Position numbers and translations under genes: made by a program. Below, piece by piece: positions 12,366 through 24,257 of a DNA stretch of 64,000 nucleotides. This stretch comes from Capitulum mitella. Its lineage: Eukaryota; Arthropoda; Thecostraca; Pollicipedomorpha; Pollicipedidae. Below the pieces are notes generated by a model, which was not told the origin of the DNA, ran no database searches, and saw only the letters and a program-made list of their open reading frames with translations. The first letter of the stretch is position 1. Every line of letters starts with the position of its first letter. The stretch is taken from contig CP099839.1 in NCBI GenBank assembly GCA_030062745.1, forward strand, positions 8,221,118 through 8,285,117, in the 5' to 3' direction.

Positions 12366-13221
12366 AAGCCCCTTGTCTTGCATGACAACTGGCTGGGTAG
12401 CCGAGTAGGAAGCAGAAAGATAGGATTAATGAACGTGTATGGCCACTCCCGTTGGCACGAATGCATTTTTCTGTTGTCTTCATTGCACAGCATGGTTTTA
12501 GGCACGAAAATTGTTAACGGTTTTGTTTTATTAGTTTTCAAAGTAGGCGGCGCTTGTAGTGTCGACCAGAACAAATTTTCATTGGCATAAGAACTCTTAG
12601 GCTGCTGGCCATAGCTGGTACGAACTTACTACAGTTATGGCTGAACTGATAACCAATTGGAAGACTATCAGTTGCCTTTTTTGCTCCTTTTTTCTTTCGT
12701 TCCTTATTATCAGCTCCATTTTGTGGCCCACGCTTATTGCACACAAATCGCACTACTACCATTAGATATTTACGGATATAGCAGTCCTTTTTTGTTGGTC
12801 TGAATGATTTCCAAGATGAAATCAGGGATCGGAAACCGAGCTAAGCAAAGCTTGTTGCATAAACTCCGACCCTACACCCGACCGAGCACGGCTGATGCTG
12901 TGGTGAAAGTTCAAGAGGCCGCCAAGAGTGCGACACGACGGTGTGGTAGTCAGCACAGCCCTATATTGCTCAGTTATCAGCTGACCCGTAGGCCAGACGT
13001 CGAGCGCCTGGGCGCCTCAGCCCCGTCTTGTCATAATGGGAAGGCCAGCACTCTAACCAAGGCTGCCGATCACGGTACTGCTCCCCTTGTCATCGCCAAA
13101 TACATCTTCCACAACATATTGTAAATATGTTCAGAGTTTTGGTACCGTGTCTAATTTCCGATACCACAGCTTGAGGTTAGTCCTAATTATTGATATAATC
13201 CAGTTGACATTTTGGGCATCT
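12366..13221. other. Unassigned sequence with a tRNA-SINE-like fragment
   Basis: No gene recognised. On the reverse strand around 13030-13080 a segment reads CTTGGTTAGAGTGCTGG, resembling the A box and D arm of a tRNA-derived SINE. No matching B box (GGTTCGAATCC type) follows, so it is at most a decayed fragment. Confidence 0.3.
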
Positions 13222-13225
13222 TTAA

Positions 13226-14408
13226 CCTTACGCCCGGAGGGCCTAACAGTATAGCCGATCTCCGACAGGGGGGGACGATTGGTTCCCCCCTCTTGAGATC
13301 TCGAGAACTACTCATCCGGTTTCTTTGCAATAAACGGCAAGCGATTTGCCATGCCGTAAACTACATTTTTATAAAAAGAAGTTTTCAAGAGACTGAAAGG
13401 GATAGATACAGGATAGCAAAAAAGTCAAAATGGAGCTGTTGTTTGCGGACCAATTTTGATGAAATTGGCAGGAATGGAGAATGGGACTTTTACCGTTGCT
13501 TCACACGTTTGAAATCTGGGAAAGTTCATAGGTGTTTACGGGGTTTTGAAAATGGAAAGATTAGTCTTTCGTAAACTAAATCAACAAAAAAGTTAAACAC
13601 GCTTTTTAGCTTTTACTTATCATGCTATGCTAAAAAAGTACAAATCGTATTACAATTGTTTGTAAAATGTTAACATAGGCGGTGCCAGGAACATGAAAAT
13701 GGGGGAATACCAATGGCCACATGTTAATCAGGTTAACTTCACGACCTTTGACCTAAATGACCTGCAGTGACCGTAGCGTCACACGGAATGATCTTGAGTG
13801 CATTTCATATTTTTTGAAGACGTTCCCAGTCACTTGAATTCACTCTATTTCTAAAATTCCCCTTTACGGCTGTTGTGATATAGGGAACGCGCATTAACAT
13901 TCTAGGTCATAGCTGCGTGATCCGAGCTGATATCAAGCCCAAAGTTTGGTACACAGGTAGAGGGCACTCTTCTACGTCATATCTATTCCGGGCTTGTCAT
14001 TTGGGAAAAACAGTGCCAAAATTATCACTATGAAACCAAATTTTGACTTTTGACCTTGACCTGACCTTGTGAAGTGACACCAGATTAACAAAATTGTACT
14101 TTGTATGCTTGCCCAGTTGGTAATTTATACACCCATCTAAAGCTAATTCTATCTCCAAAGCGCTATTTTTAGCAGCTATTTACCTTTTACCCTCAACAGG
14201 ACCAAGACTGGCCTGAGGTGCCTCCCAAAAACGTTGTCTGGCTCCGCCCGTGAACAAAATAGGATTACAAAATTTTGTAACAGTACGTAGAAAGAATAAG
14301 TAGAAAAAGCGACCAAGTTTCGTGAAACCGCATCAGAAATCCTAGAATTGGTAAACAAAAAACCTGAGGGGGCAGATTCAGCACCCCTTCCCTCTGCCGG
14401 GAACAGGG
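13226..14408 (+). mobile_element. piggyBac-like TTAA-flanked MITE, copy 1
   Basis: A 1183-bp element sits between TTAA tetranucleotides at 13222-13225 and 14409-14412. Its left end is CCTTACGCCCGG and its right end, read inward, CCCTGTTCCCGG; both are drifted forms of the family terminus CCCTATTCCCGG. TTAA duplication and CCCT-type ends are hallmarks of the piggyBac superfamily. A G-rich/C-rich block follows the terminus on both sides. The interior matches copies 2 and 3 throughout, including a GCATAGGCGGTGCCAGGA-like segment and AGGTCA-type motifs. It carries no intact transposase and must have been mobilised in trans. It is the most diverged copy at its left terminus. Confidence 0.8.
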
Positions 14409-14583
14409 TTAAGAGAAATCAAGAAAAAATCATAGCCACAGTGCTGGTTGTGAACATGAAATTTGTAAATCCGTTCACAACTCTGTTCACTCGTCTGCAA
14501 CAGTCAGCACTTTAGGAAGCTTGTGAATGAGTAAAACCTGCGATCGATGCCTTATTTTGCATGCCATGAACAAATGACGTTAA

Positions 14584-15732
14584 CCCCATTCCCGGAAAGC
14601 TAGACGGTATGGCCGATTCCCGGCGAGGGGGATTCGCCCCCCCCCCCCGAGATATCAAGAAGTACACATCCAATTTCATCGCAACAAACATCACTAGATT
14701 GGCCATGTTACAAACTACACTTTTATAGCAAGAAGTTTTCAAAATCTTGGAAGAGGGATGGATACCGGGGCAAAAAATCAAAATATGGGATATTTTTGGA
14801 CTTGTTATAACTCTGTCGTTCGTGGGACGATTTTGATGACATTGACATGAATCCAGAGCTTTTGGATGGGACTTTGACATAAATCCATATTCTGTAATTT
14901 TAAAGACAATGTAAAGGCGCTCAGAAGGTTCCGAAAATGGGAAGATAAGTTTTTTAACTGAGTTGACAAAAAAGTTAAGAACCCGTCTTTGGCTTCCATT
15001 AGTCATGTTATGCTGAAGAAGTACAAAATGTATTGCATTGTATAATGTCATCATAGGCGGTGCCAGGGGCATGAAAAAGAGCAACCGTCATGGTCACATG
15101 TTCATCAGGACAGCTTACAAACTTTGACCTAAAATTAAAATAAATTAAGATAAGCTTTTACAAAAAAGGGCTCTAGTTACCTTTACAGTCTTATGGAATG
15201 ATCTTGAGTGCATTTGATATAATTTGGAAACGTTTCCAATCATCCGAATTTACTCCAGCTCTAAAATTTCATTTTATGGCTGTTGTAATACAAACAGGGT
15301 ACGCGCATTGACATGGCGGGTCATAGCTCCGTGACCCAACCTGATACCAATCTGAAACTTGGTACACAAGTATAGAACACCCTTCTACATCACATATATT
15401 CATTTGTGTGCTTGCCCAATTATTTTCCTACAGATCCATATAAAGTTTTAGGTTCTGTCTAAAAAAACGGTATTTTTGGTAGCCATTGCCCCTTTACCTC
15501 CAAGGGAGCCAAAAATGGCCTGAGGTTGGAGGCCACAATCAAACCTCCCGAAAGCGTTGCCTGGCTCCGCCCCTGAACAAAAAAGAATTACGAAATTTTG
15601 TCGCAGTACGTAGAAAGCAGAGATAACAAAAGTGATCTAGTTTCGCCAGGCTGCGTCACAAACCCAACCACTGGCAAGCAAAAAACCCGAAGAAAGCAGA
15701 TTCAGCCCCCTCCCCCCTCGCCGGGAAGAGGG
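14584..15732 (+). mobile_element. piggyBac-like TTAA-flanked MITE, copy 2
   Basis: A 1149-bp copy in the same orientation as copy 1, starting 171 bp beyond the right TTAA of copy 1. It is flanked by TTAA at 14580-14583 and 15733-15736. Its ends are CCCCATTCCCGG and, inward from the right, CCCTCTTCCCGG. Relative to copies 1 and 3 it lacks the block containing the TTGACCTTGACCTGACC motif, which explains its shorter length. The 190-residue minus-strand open frame within it (14512-15084) is not matched by an intact frame in the other copies and is not considered a gene. Confidence 0.8.
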
Positions 15733-15739
15733 TTAACCG

Positions 15740-18700
15740 CCGTTTCACGTCTTCCGTTGCCAACGAGGTACGGCCAGTAAATCCGAGACTCCATCTCCAA
15801 CACGTGGCGGCGACCCACTTCTGATTCCCAACTATTCACTGACGCGACGCTCGACTCAGCGACGCTAGTGACTCCTTAAGCATATGGTGATGAACGCTGA
15901 TTCACGTGCCATCCGGACTGCTAGATGGCCCTCCAAATGAAACTGAGACCTGCGTGCCAAATATCGAGAGCCAGGCGTGCACTGGGAATGCAACAGAGTG
16001 TTCCGTCAACAACTGATGGTTCGACTCTGCCAAAACAAGACAATGTCGCCGTGCCGAGTGCTGTGCGGTGCATCTTTACGGTGTTTAAAAATTTGCCCAA
16101 ATATGTCTTTCGCTTGAAATATTTTTTATGCTGTTGATGATATATCCAGTTATAACTTGTACTTGTTTATTTTGAAGTAATATATTTATATGTAAATGTA
16201 TTTTATGTATAACCAGCAGAAAATGCAAGTGGTTTAGATTTCGTTTGGACAAGAAAAGTAAGCTACCAAGCATAGCTCCATTTAGCTTCATTTCTTGACC
16301 ACAGATGGCGACAGTTGTACCGTCGACCCGCCTTGGCTGCGACCGCCTTACGAAGGAGTCGGCCTCGAGAAGCCAGTTTCTGCAGTCGATCCTTTCACCG
16401 AGCCGACTTATAAGGGCAGGGTGGAGCTGGGAGACCTGGTCGGCCCCTAGACTGAAGCTCAATACCAGCCGGTCCCATGTGGGAGTCGGTGGCACCAGGC
16501 CGCCCCCGCGGCGAGACATGCCAGTGAAGGGGACCTCTCCAGACGGCCCTTCTCACCACTCCCACTGACGGACGCTGTCGCACCCCGGCCGAGCCCACGC
16601 GTCTGGGGAAATTTCCTGCTCTTTTCGCTCGGCTAACGGGAGCCTGGGCATTCAATTTCGACTGCAGAGGACCGCGATGGCGATTGCCACGTCATGTCAC
16701 GTTTTACGTTTGAAAACCAAAGTAATGTCGATTGTGTACTGTTTTGAAAAACGTACTTCTATTATGTATGAAGTGTTTGCGTTATGTACGTTTCATATAT
16801 AGGCCGTGGCACAGTTGTGGAAGCTGAAATGTTCTGTTCCGTAATGAACATTTCCGTTCGGCGTCTTTCCTGGCGTCCATTAATGCTTTGGGTAACACCA
16901 ACGTGCAATTGACAGACAATTTGTACATGTCAAAGGAATGACTTGCATGTATCTTCCCAAAAGATCTTTGTTGCCGTGCAGTTCTACTGGCGAGCATAAG
17001 TAAATTTTCTTATGGGGTCTTTTGGTACAATTTAGCCCGCTGTTGTCAGTAGGTACCACAGAAGGCTTGCCAAGTTGCGCTTAAGTATTTGTAGTTTGTA
17101 TCACGTCAAACAGCCTTTTTGTACATTTATCCCCGAACGACTGCATTAGCAACTGAATGCAAATGTTATTACTGACTCATGCCGGTCTCGTAGACGCGCG
17201 GCATCACTAGAATTAAGGAATAGTCACGTTATTCCGGTTGCGACGCAGATGCAAAGACGATGATAGCATGCATTTCAGTTCGACGATTCTGAGCTAGGCC
17301 ATCACCAAGAATGTATATCTTTGTCGGTATAACGAGGATTGGTTGTTTATTTTCATATCACCAGATTTTGCGAGCAATTCGGGAGTCGTGCTGAGCTGTG
17401 CAAGCGGGAGGTAGCCTCTTTGTGCACGGGAAAGCAAGGCGCGGTTCGGCCGGACACCAGCTGTATGTTGTATATTCATCGTTTATCCCCATGCCTAATA
17501 CGAATGCAGGCCACACCATTTTCAGAGTTTTTTGGACATTCTTCCTTTTTTTGCATTTTGCGTACCCACAAACGCCTCGGTTTAATGGAGACGTGGAGAG
17601 AGAGAGGGGAATAAAAAAGACAGTGAAATTGCGCAGTCTATATTTTAATTATTTATTACGATATATGTGAAGAATAAATATAAGGAAATTATCATTATAA
17701 ATGTTGTAATTTCGTGATACTGAGTTGTGTTTCGTTTGTGTCACTGCCAAGTACGTTCCTCTGCGTTGTCGCACCATTTCAGATGACTCACCAGACAGTG
17801 ACTGGGGTATTTCGTCAGCTTCCAGTACCTAACGAGCGGGATGGGAAATGTTAGTCCCTCCGTCTGTCTCCAGAACCAGTTGTCGCATATTTGCCAATGT
17901 CATATCATCAGCGATTCAGCTCGTCATTGGTTAGTAATATGGCACGCAAACAGGCCGTCGCCCTCAAACCTCAGATATTGGCCACGTTGTTGAAACGAAG
18001 ACTCCACAGGGAGGTCAACGCAATACGTCAAATGAAGTGAACGTTTTTGCTGCAATGAATCACAATCACAATTTTTGCAGAAGGTGATCTAGGGTCAATG
18101 TATGTCGCAGGTATAATTGAGATCATGACCTTACTTTTGATCTTTTGTGTCTTACTGGTATAAAACTGCGTGAGAAGAAAAATAGTATAAATTTATTTAT
18201 ATTTTCAGATCTCGGGTAGAAACAAAGATAAATCAACATTGTGCAAAATCAACAAATGGCCTTTGGTCACCCAACTTGAGGTCATACGTTACGTAACCTC
18301 GGACTTTGCGCTATCCCCTTTGACCTGCATTTCCAACTATTGCCCAATTAAAGAACATATACGGAAGTGCCATCAGTGCACGAAACCGCGTCTGTAATTC
18401 AGGTTATGGCGCCGTGTTCCCTGACCTATAAGGAACTGATCAATATGTTTGCGAAAAGGCGGAGGTAGTTTTCTGGCATAATCTGTATAAATTTGAGGTT
18501 GCTGGTTTTTGCCGTCCGGAAGGAATGCCGGAAAACGCAGTGATGTGAGGGGACGAAGTCAAAGATGGACCAGTATCTCGCGTAAATAATTGACCAATAA
18601 ACCAGTGAACCAATGAATGGCCAAATCGTGGGTAAATAATTCACCATTTTTTTGTTGGCATTCCTTGATATTCCCAGCGCATGGACGTACATTATCAATC

Positions 18701-19118
18701 GTGTGGGATTATCCAGAGTGAAAAGTACATGTTATCTGTGCTATAAATGGATAGGAGAACTGTCGTCATCTTAGCGAACGTCATCAGTCGAAAAGCGCCA
18801 TGGTTCTATTCTATTCTGATGTTTTCCCCAGATAGTGCTTCCTCGGGTCACGACATTTCTGTAGCAGTAATTGGGCCAAGGGCTTGCTATCGGCAAGTCG
18901 CTTTTGGTTTTCCCATCACGCTTGTGCTTTTGGCTTCGATTGGCGAACCTCGAGGCGTCATAAGCGGGATTTCCTATGCTTGCTTTCGGTGGTGAAAGTA
19001 CACTGGCCGCATGCACATCGCATGATGATGGTAACTAAGCGCTCTTGGGCGTCTGCATATTGCAAGGTCTCGAAACCTCTGTTATGTTATAAAAAAATGA
19101 GGTTACTTCCATTCCTTC
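15740..19118. other. Unassigned sequence with a GC-rich patch
   Basis: A moderately CpG-rich patch lies at about 16310-16620. The stretch at 18050-18440 contains several AGGTCA-like motifs and resembles the wording of other repeats in this window, suggesting old transposon sequence. No exon with supporting splice sites was recognised. The longest frames (about 90-144 codons near 16.1-16.6 and 17.4 kb) show no recognisable domain. Confidence 0.4.
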
Positions 19119-19122
19119 TTAA

Positions 19123-20329
19123 CCCTATTCCCGGAGGGCTAGACGGTATGGCCGATTCCCGGCAGGGGGGGCGGATTCGGCCCCCCCCCTGAGATCTCGA
19201 GAACTACTTGTCCGATTTCATCGCAACAAACGGCAATCGATTTGCCGTCACGTGAACTACATTTTTATAAAACGAAATTTTCAAAATTTTGAAATTTGTG
19301 GATACAGGGGGGCAAAAATGTCAAAATGGGGGGTACTTTTGGACTTCTCATAACTCCGTTGTTTATCAACCGATTTCAATGAAACTGGCATGAATCGAGA
19401 GATTATCGATAGGGCTTTTACCACGGGTCCACAAATCTGAAATTTTGAGAAAATTCATGGGCGTTCACAGGGTTTCAAAAATAGGAAGATTAGTTTTCTA
19501 ACAACTGGATGAACAAAAGAGGCAAACACCCTTTTTTGGCTTCTGCTAGTCATGTTATACTAAAGAAGTACAAATCGCATTGCAATGTTTGTATAATGTT
19601 AGCATAGGCGGTGCCAGGAACATGAAAAAGAGGGAACTGTCATGGCCACACGTTTCTCAGATCAACTTGTGACCTTTGACCTTAAATGACCTCCAGTGAC
19701 CTTGGGGTCACTTGGAGTGATCTTGTGTGCATTTAATATTATCTTTAAACGTTTTCAATCATTTGAATTCACTCTATTTCAAAAATTTCACTTTATGGCT
19801 ATTGCGATATAGGGTACGCGCACTGACATTTTAGGTCATAGCTCCGTGACAAGACCTGATATCAAGCTCAAACTTTGTACACAAGTAGAAGGCACCCTTC
19901 TACGTCATATATATTCCGGGTTTGGCATTTGAAAAAACGGCGCCGAAAAAATAGCCAAAAAAACAAATGTTGACTTTTGACCTTGACCTGACCTTGTAAA
20001 ATGACCTCAGGAAAACAAAACTATATCTGCACATTGCCCAACTATTTAGCTATACATCCATATAAAGTTTTAAATTCTATCTTAAAAACTCTGTTTTTGG
20101 CAGACATTTTCCTTTTACCCTTAACATGGCCAAAAATGGCATGAGGTGCCTCCCAAAAACGTTGCCTGACTCCGCCCCTGACCAAAGAAAAATTTTGAAA
20201 TTTTGTCACGGCACGTAGAAAGAATAGCTAGGAAAAGTCACGAAGGTTCGTGAAGCTGCGTTAAAAAGCCTGGAATTGGCAAGCAAAAAACCCGAGGGGG
20301 GGCGGATTCCCCCCCTGCCGGGAATAGGG
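19123..20329 (+). mobile_element. piggyBac-like TTAA-flanked MITE, copy 3
   Basis: The best preserved copy: 1207 bp between TTAA at 19119-19122 and 20330-20333, with identical 12-bp ends CCCTATTCCCGG on both strands. Next to the left terminus the CCCGG motif is repeated after 28 bp, and at both ends a G-run and C-run face each other around GCGGATTC, a potential strong hairpin. The interior holds a perfect TGACCTTTGACCT (19670-19682) and TTGACCTTGACCTGACCTT (19977-19995). It has no coding capacity for a transposase. All three copies point the same way. Confidence 0.85.
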
Positions 20330-20333
20330 TTAA

Positions 20334-20944
20334 AGCCGACGGTGTGATGGTTTTCATTTAGGACCCTAAAACGATGATTATTAACAAAGCAGAATAGTTC
20401 TTCCGTTGTTCGTTGGCTGCAAAGCACAACGATTTTTTTATTTCTCTGTTATCGATGCCAAGACAGCACCATTGCAGCAAACAATAATGTGCAGGTGAAT
20501 GATTCTGGACAAAATATTAAGTATATGTGTTCAAATCGAGACCGAAATTGGTCATTGGTCCTTCCGGACAACCCGGTCCCGTTTTTGACACCGTTAATCG
20601 CCAAGCACCGAAATAAAAAGAAAAATCGATCATCGGTTTAAAAAGTGACCACGAAGAGCTCAGGCAATTTCTTCATTCCCGAACACCGACGGAAATATCA
20701 CTTGGCATTGTATCTCCTAGAAAAACGACCACGGCGCGTTGGAACAAATCATTCTTTACCATAGATGTTCAGGTTTTTTTAGGAAACGGCCAAAGACCGA
20801 AGCAATGCTCGTGAGGGGAGATACCAAAAACTAGTGCCTAGTGAATACATGCAAACGGAGTTTTAAAGTCACCATTTTTCATCTACTGTCTTCTCACATA
20901 TGCCCAAGGAATGCGCCACGGGTGCAGAAGTGGGAAGGGATATA

Positions 20945-20945
<1 letters not shown>
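20334..20945. other. Unassigned sequence
   Basis: No gene, repeat boundary or RNA signature recognised. Confidence 0.45.

Positions 20946-20947
<2 letters not shown>

Positions 20948-21012
<65 letters not shown>
20948..21012. repeat. (AT)n microsatellite
   Basis: About 32 uninterrupted AT dinucleotides, followed by further imperfect ATATAT patches to about 21050. A perfect AT tract of this length can extrude a cruciform and is likely polymorphic. Confidence 0.95.
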
Positions 21013-21015
<3 letters not shown>

Positions 21016-21756
21016 AATATATATAGTATCATATATATAAGGGATATATATGAGGACCTTGTGGGCTTAGGAGGCCGCTTTGTTTTGGGTTTTACTTTGA
21101 CCTTAGTGAGTCACCTACGGCGGTATCGGGCATAGGATGCAGGTTAAGCCTGTCGTTCAAGCCTCAATAATGACGAATGGTTGGTCCCGAACTCTTTCAA
21201 GAAAAAATTGAGGATGGGCGTCCTGTGGCGGCGAAATGGTCTCCAGTGACCATAAAACGGCTCTTCTGGCGACGAGCGGGCCTCTTAACGCGGCAGCAGG
21301 CTTTTCCGAGCCAAACATAGCCCTGACAATGTTTGAGAGCATTGTGGGGCCCCGTCTCACACACCTCCAAACGGGGATCTCCAGGGACGAATTGGGGGGG
21401 GGGGGCCAAAAGCACTACCTTACTCCCAGTCCAGAAGGTATGTGATCACGTAACCCCCCTCCCCCGTTTCGCGGTCCTTTCATGTGCCAGTCTGACACCA
21501 TCTGAAATGACTTGAATAGAAAGACATGGGCCAGTAAATGGAGATCACCTGTTGACAACTGGGCAACTGACAGTCGTGCAAGCCTGTTCTCAAAATGTTA
21601 TTTACCAGCAGAAAAGGATTGTCAACGGTAGGGTAACCTAAAAGGTTAGTCACCTCGCAGGAAGAATGAAAGTGCGGTTGAAGAAGCGTGTCTGAAATTC
21701 AGCATTAGTCGGTCTTCGGTTATTTGCTTTAAATCAGCCCAGAATGCGTTATGATA

Positions 21757-21824
21757 AATCAGTTAGAATCAGTTAATAAATCAGTTAATGAATCAGTTAA
21801 ATAATCAGTTAATAAATCAGTTAG
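21757..21824. repeat. 12-bp minisatellite AATCAGTTAATA
   Basis: Six occurrences of CAGTTA at 21760, 21770, 21782, 21794, 21806 and 21818 give a 10- to 12-bp period. Units differ by one or two bases. Confidence 0.85.
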
Positions 21825-22125
21825 CCCCAATGCGTTTTGGTCGTTTTTCTAGGGACCACAAGGCTAAGTGATATCTTCGTCGGTGCTCGGGGATGGAAAA
21901 ATTGCCGAACCCACCGCGTTTTTTTTTTTTTGTTTGACCAAAATTGATCTTTCTTGTTATTTCGGTTTTGGCAATTTGGCAACATCCAGAACGTGTTCTG
22001 ACTGCTTAGAATGAACCACGGCCGGTTTCGGTCTCTGATCTTGATACAGGCATCGCGAAACATCAAATTTTAATGTCATCTGAGTTTTGTCAACAGAAGA
22101 GACATTCCTTATCTGGGTCACTTAC

Positions 22126-22357
22126 GATCAGATGTCTCCGCTAGAAGCCAGAAAACTTTCCCACGAAGTGGCGATGGATTTTCTGCCGCGCCACGGCGTA
22201 TGACGTCATTCAGCAGGTGATTCTGGCTAGACTGGCGGCTGCTCTTGACCTCCTTCACAGGCCGATCCCCACGGCTCCCCGGTATGCAGGCGCCGCGTCG
22301 TTGTCGGTGCCGGCCGCCGCGAGGCTCACGGTCACGCCGTGTTGCACCGTGTCGCAC
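22126..22357 (-). CDS. Candidate first coding exon in CpG island, minus strand (partial gene)
   Basis: Read on the minus strand, an ATG at 22357 opens 77 codons plus one base and stops at the donor GATC|GTAAGTGACC; the frame meets a stop within three codons beyond the donor, as expected for intron sequence. The N-terminal half is Arg/Gly-rich (composition-driven), while the C-terminal half, ending KVFWLLAETSDR, is less biased. It lies in the 22.1-22.7 kb CpG island. No domain is recognised and no second exon could be assigned. GC-rich DNA easily yields such frames, so the donor is the main support. Confidence 0.22.
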
Positions 22358-22700
22358 CGTGCTCGCTTGCTGTGAGGCCGGACTATGGGGGAGGCAGGGC
22401 GCCTCTGGAACTGCCAGTCAGCCCCAGCAGACCCGCAGAGGATGGACAGGAGGGGACAGGTTTGTCCGCGGAACAGATGGGACGCGCGAGGCGGTTCTTT
22501 TGCGTGTGCAGCACTGGGACAGGTCGGGCCTCTCTGGGCTGTCCACCTGAACTCGGAAGCGCATGCCAGTCCCGAGACAACGCTCGGGACCTGGGAGACA
22601 CGCAGATGTCCGGTGACACGTCAGACGTGGCGTAGCACACGGGCCGTGCCCTGGGCAGGCCGGCGATACGTGGGGCCGTCCGCTCCGTCTAGAAAGCTGG
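22140..22700. promoter_or_regulatory. CpG island
   Basis: Dense CpG across about 560 bp, with open frames in most phases on both strands. A perfect CRE palindrome TGACGTCA lies at 22201-22208. This is consistent with a promoter; the GTAAGT donor at its left edge suggests minus-strand transcription, but nothing excludes a bidirectional island. Confidence 0.5.
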
Positions 22701-22704
22701 GACG

Positions 22705-24255
22705 ACATAGCTGAATGGGAATCAGACCAGTGCCGATGGCGGCTGTCTTTATCCCGGCCACTGAACGAGCCCTGCCTGGCAATCAGTCTGGCTGTCTGAG
22801 GAGTAGACCGGTTCTCGTCGGTCGCTTTGTCCAACCTCTGGACCAGCCGAAACTGCCTACTATTCGTCAATTATATTTTTAATTTGATGCGTTTTGATAT
22901 CTTGAACTTTTTCATTGCATCCACGATCCGCAATCCAACCTCAAGCCAGCACCGCATGCCCTCATAAAATACCAGGACGGTGCACCAAACCAACAATGAA
23001 CAAAAACAGCTGCTCACACCCTTGCCGCCGAAACCGCGCGATCTTACCATCCATGAAATGCCACTATGCGTTCCATTCTGTTCGATGCTATCCGTCCACT
23101 GGACACACATCTTAGGAAATGTGAGGCACACGACCCGGTAAGTTTCTACCACACATGCCTGATGTAATACATAAGAAATCCTGCCTTAATCTGAAATCCA
23201 ACATTGATCTTTGGTACTGAATCCATAATGTTGGAATGCGGGATAGATGGCGGTAAACAAACGGTAGATCTCCTTTTATAACTCTCGTTGTTACTGGGTT
23301 ATGAAATAATTCATTATTTAAAAGCCTTTTTGTGTCGCTATAGATTTACGTGAGTTGCCGTACCGTGGTAGTGATGCTTTCAAGTGTCATTGCATTATTT
23401 TGGTTTTGTTTTTTTTCTCGATTTGGTTGTAAGTTGTCCTTTCTTTCAGCGTTACGGCTCGTTTCGAGAAAATGGTGGAATTTGTCTTTGCGCATTTTCT
23501 TAACTACAAAACAGAGCCCAACACTGAGAGAAAAAAGTATTCCACCGTGACAGTTTAGAAGATGTCCTATTACGACCATCCCTTTATCCGGAAACAGGGC
23601 GATCATTCATTTCCTTTCGAAAGATTATTGCTCGATAATCGACATAATTTCGTTTAAATGTCTTACGAGGATTTCCACCCACAAGTTGTCATTTCGCAAT
23701 GCCCTGGTAGTCTTACTGTTATCATGTGGGTGTCCACAAAAACTTGGTCGTTTATCTCTTTACGTATTGCAACCAGCATTTATCAATCCTGAATCCATGT
23801 GAATGCCAATGATTGTCATCTATTTCTTTTGCACCTATCCATACGTTGTCATAGCAACATGCTGCGTTTATCCAGCTTGCTCAACAGTTTGACATCCTAG
23901 TCCATACCCTGTCACTATCTCCCCATAACCCACTTCCTGTCATACAACTGTCAACCATGAAACCAATGGAAATCTTTGTCAAGTCTACTACTGGTCGCAT
24001 TCTCCACGCCGCACTGATCCCCTAGCTGTGTCGAGATAAACGCAAAAATACGAAGTACGCAAAATTTATTCAACAAACGCTGCACAGCACTAGTGCGACC
24101 ACGTTCACAATGCACCATTGCGAACGAACAACTTTGCAACTGGGTCATGCCACGCCAAATCGCACATGAACTGACCGGGCACATTTCGATTTTGATCCTG
24201 ATGAAATTTGGTACGCTCATAGCACCTATCAAAGAAATGGCTCTGGGTGACCTCT
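22705..24255. other. Unassigned sequence
   Basis: No gene recognised; no feature found that is shared with other parts of the window. Confidence 0.45.
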
Positions 24256-24257
24256 AG

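Noticed and set aside
11688..12590. Several 110-209 codon frames on both strands around the 12-kb island
   Set aside because: Mutually overlapping and compositionally biased; only the short frame ending at a strong donor was kept.
13030..13080. tRNA-like A box on the reverse strand
   Set aside because: No B box or acceptor stem pairing was found; too weak to call a SINE or tRNA.
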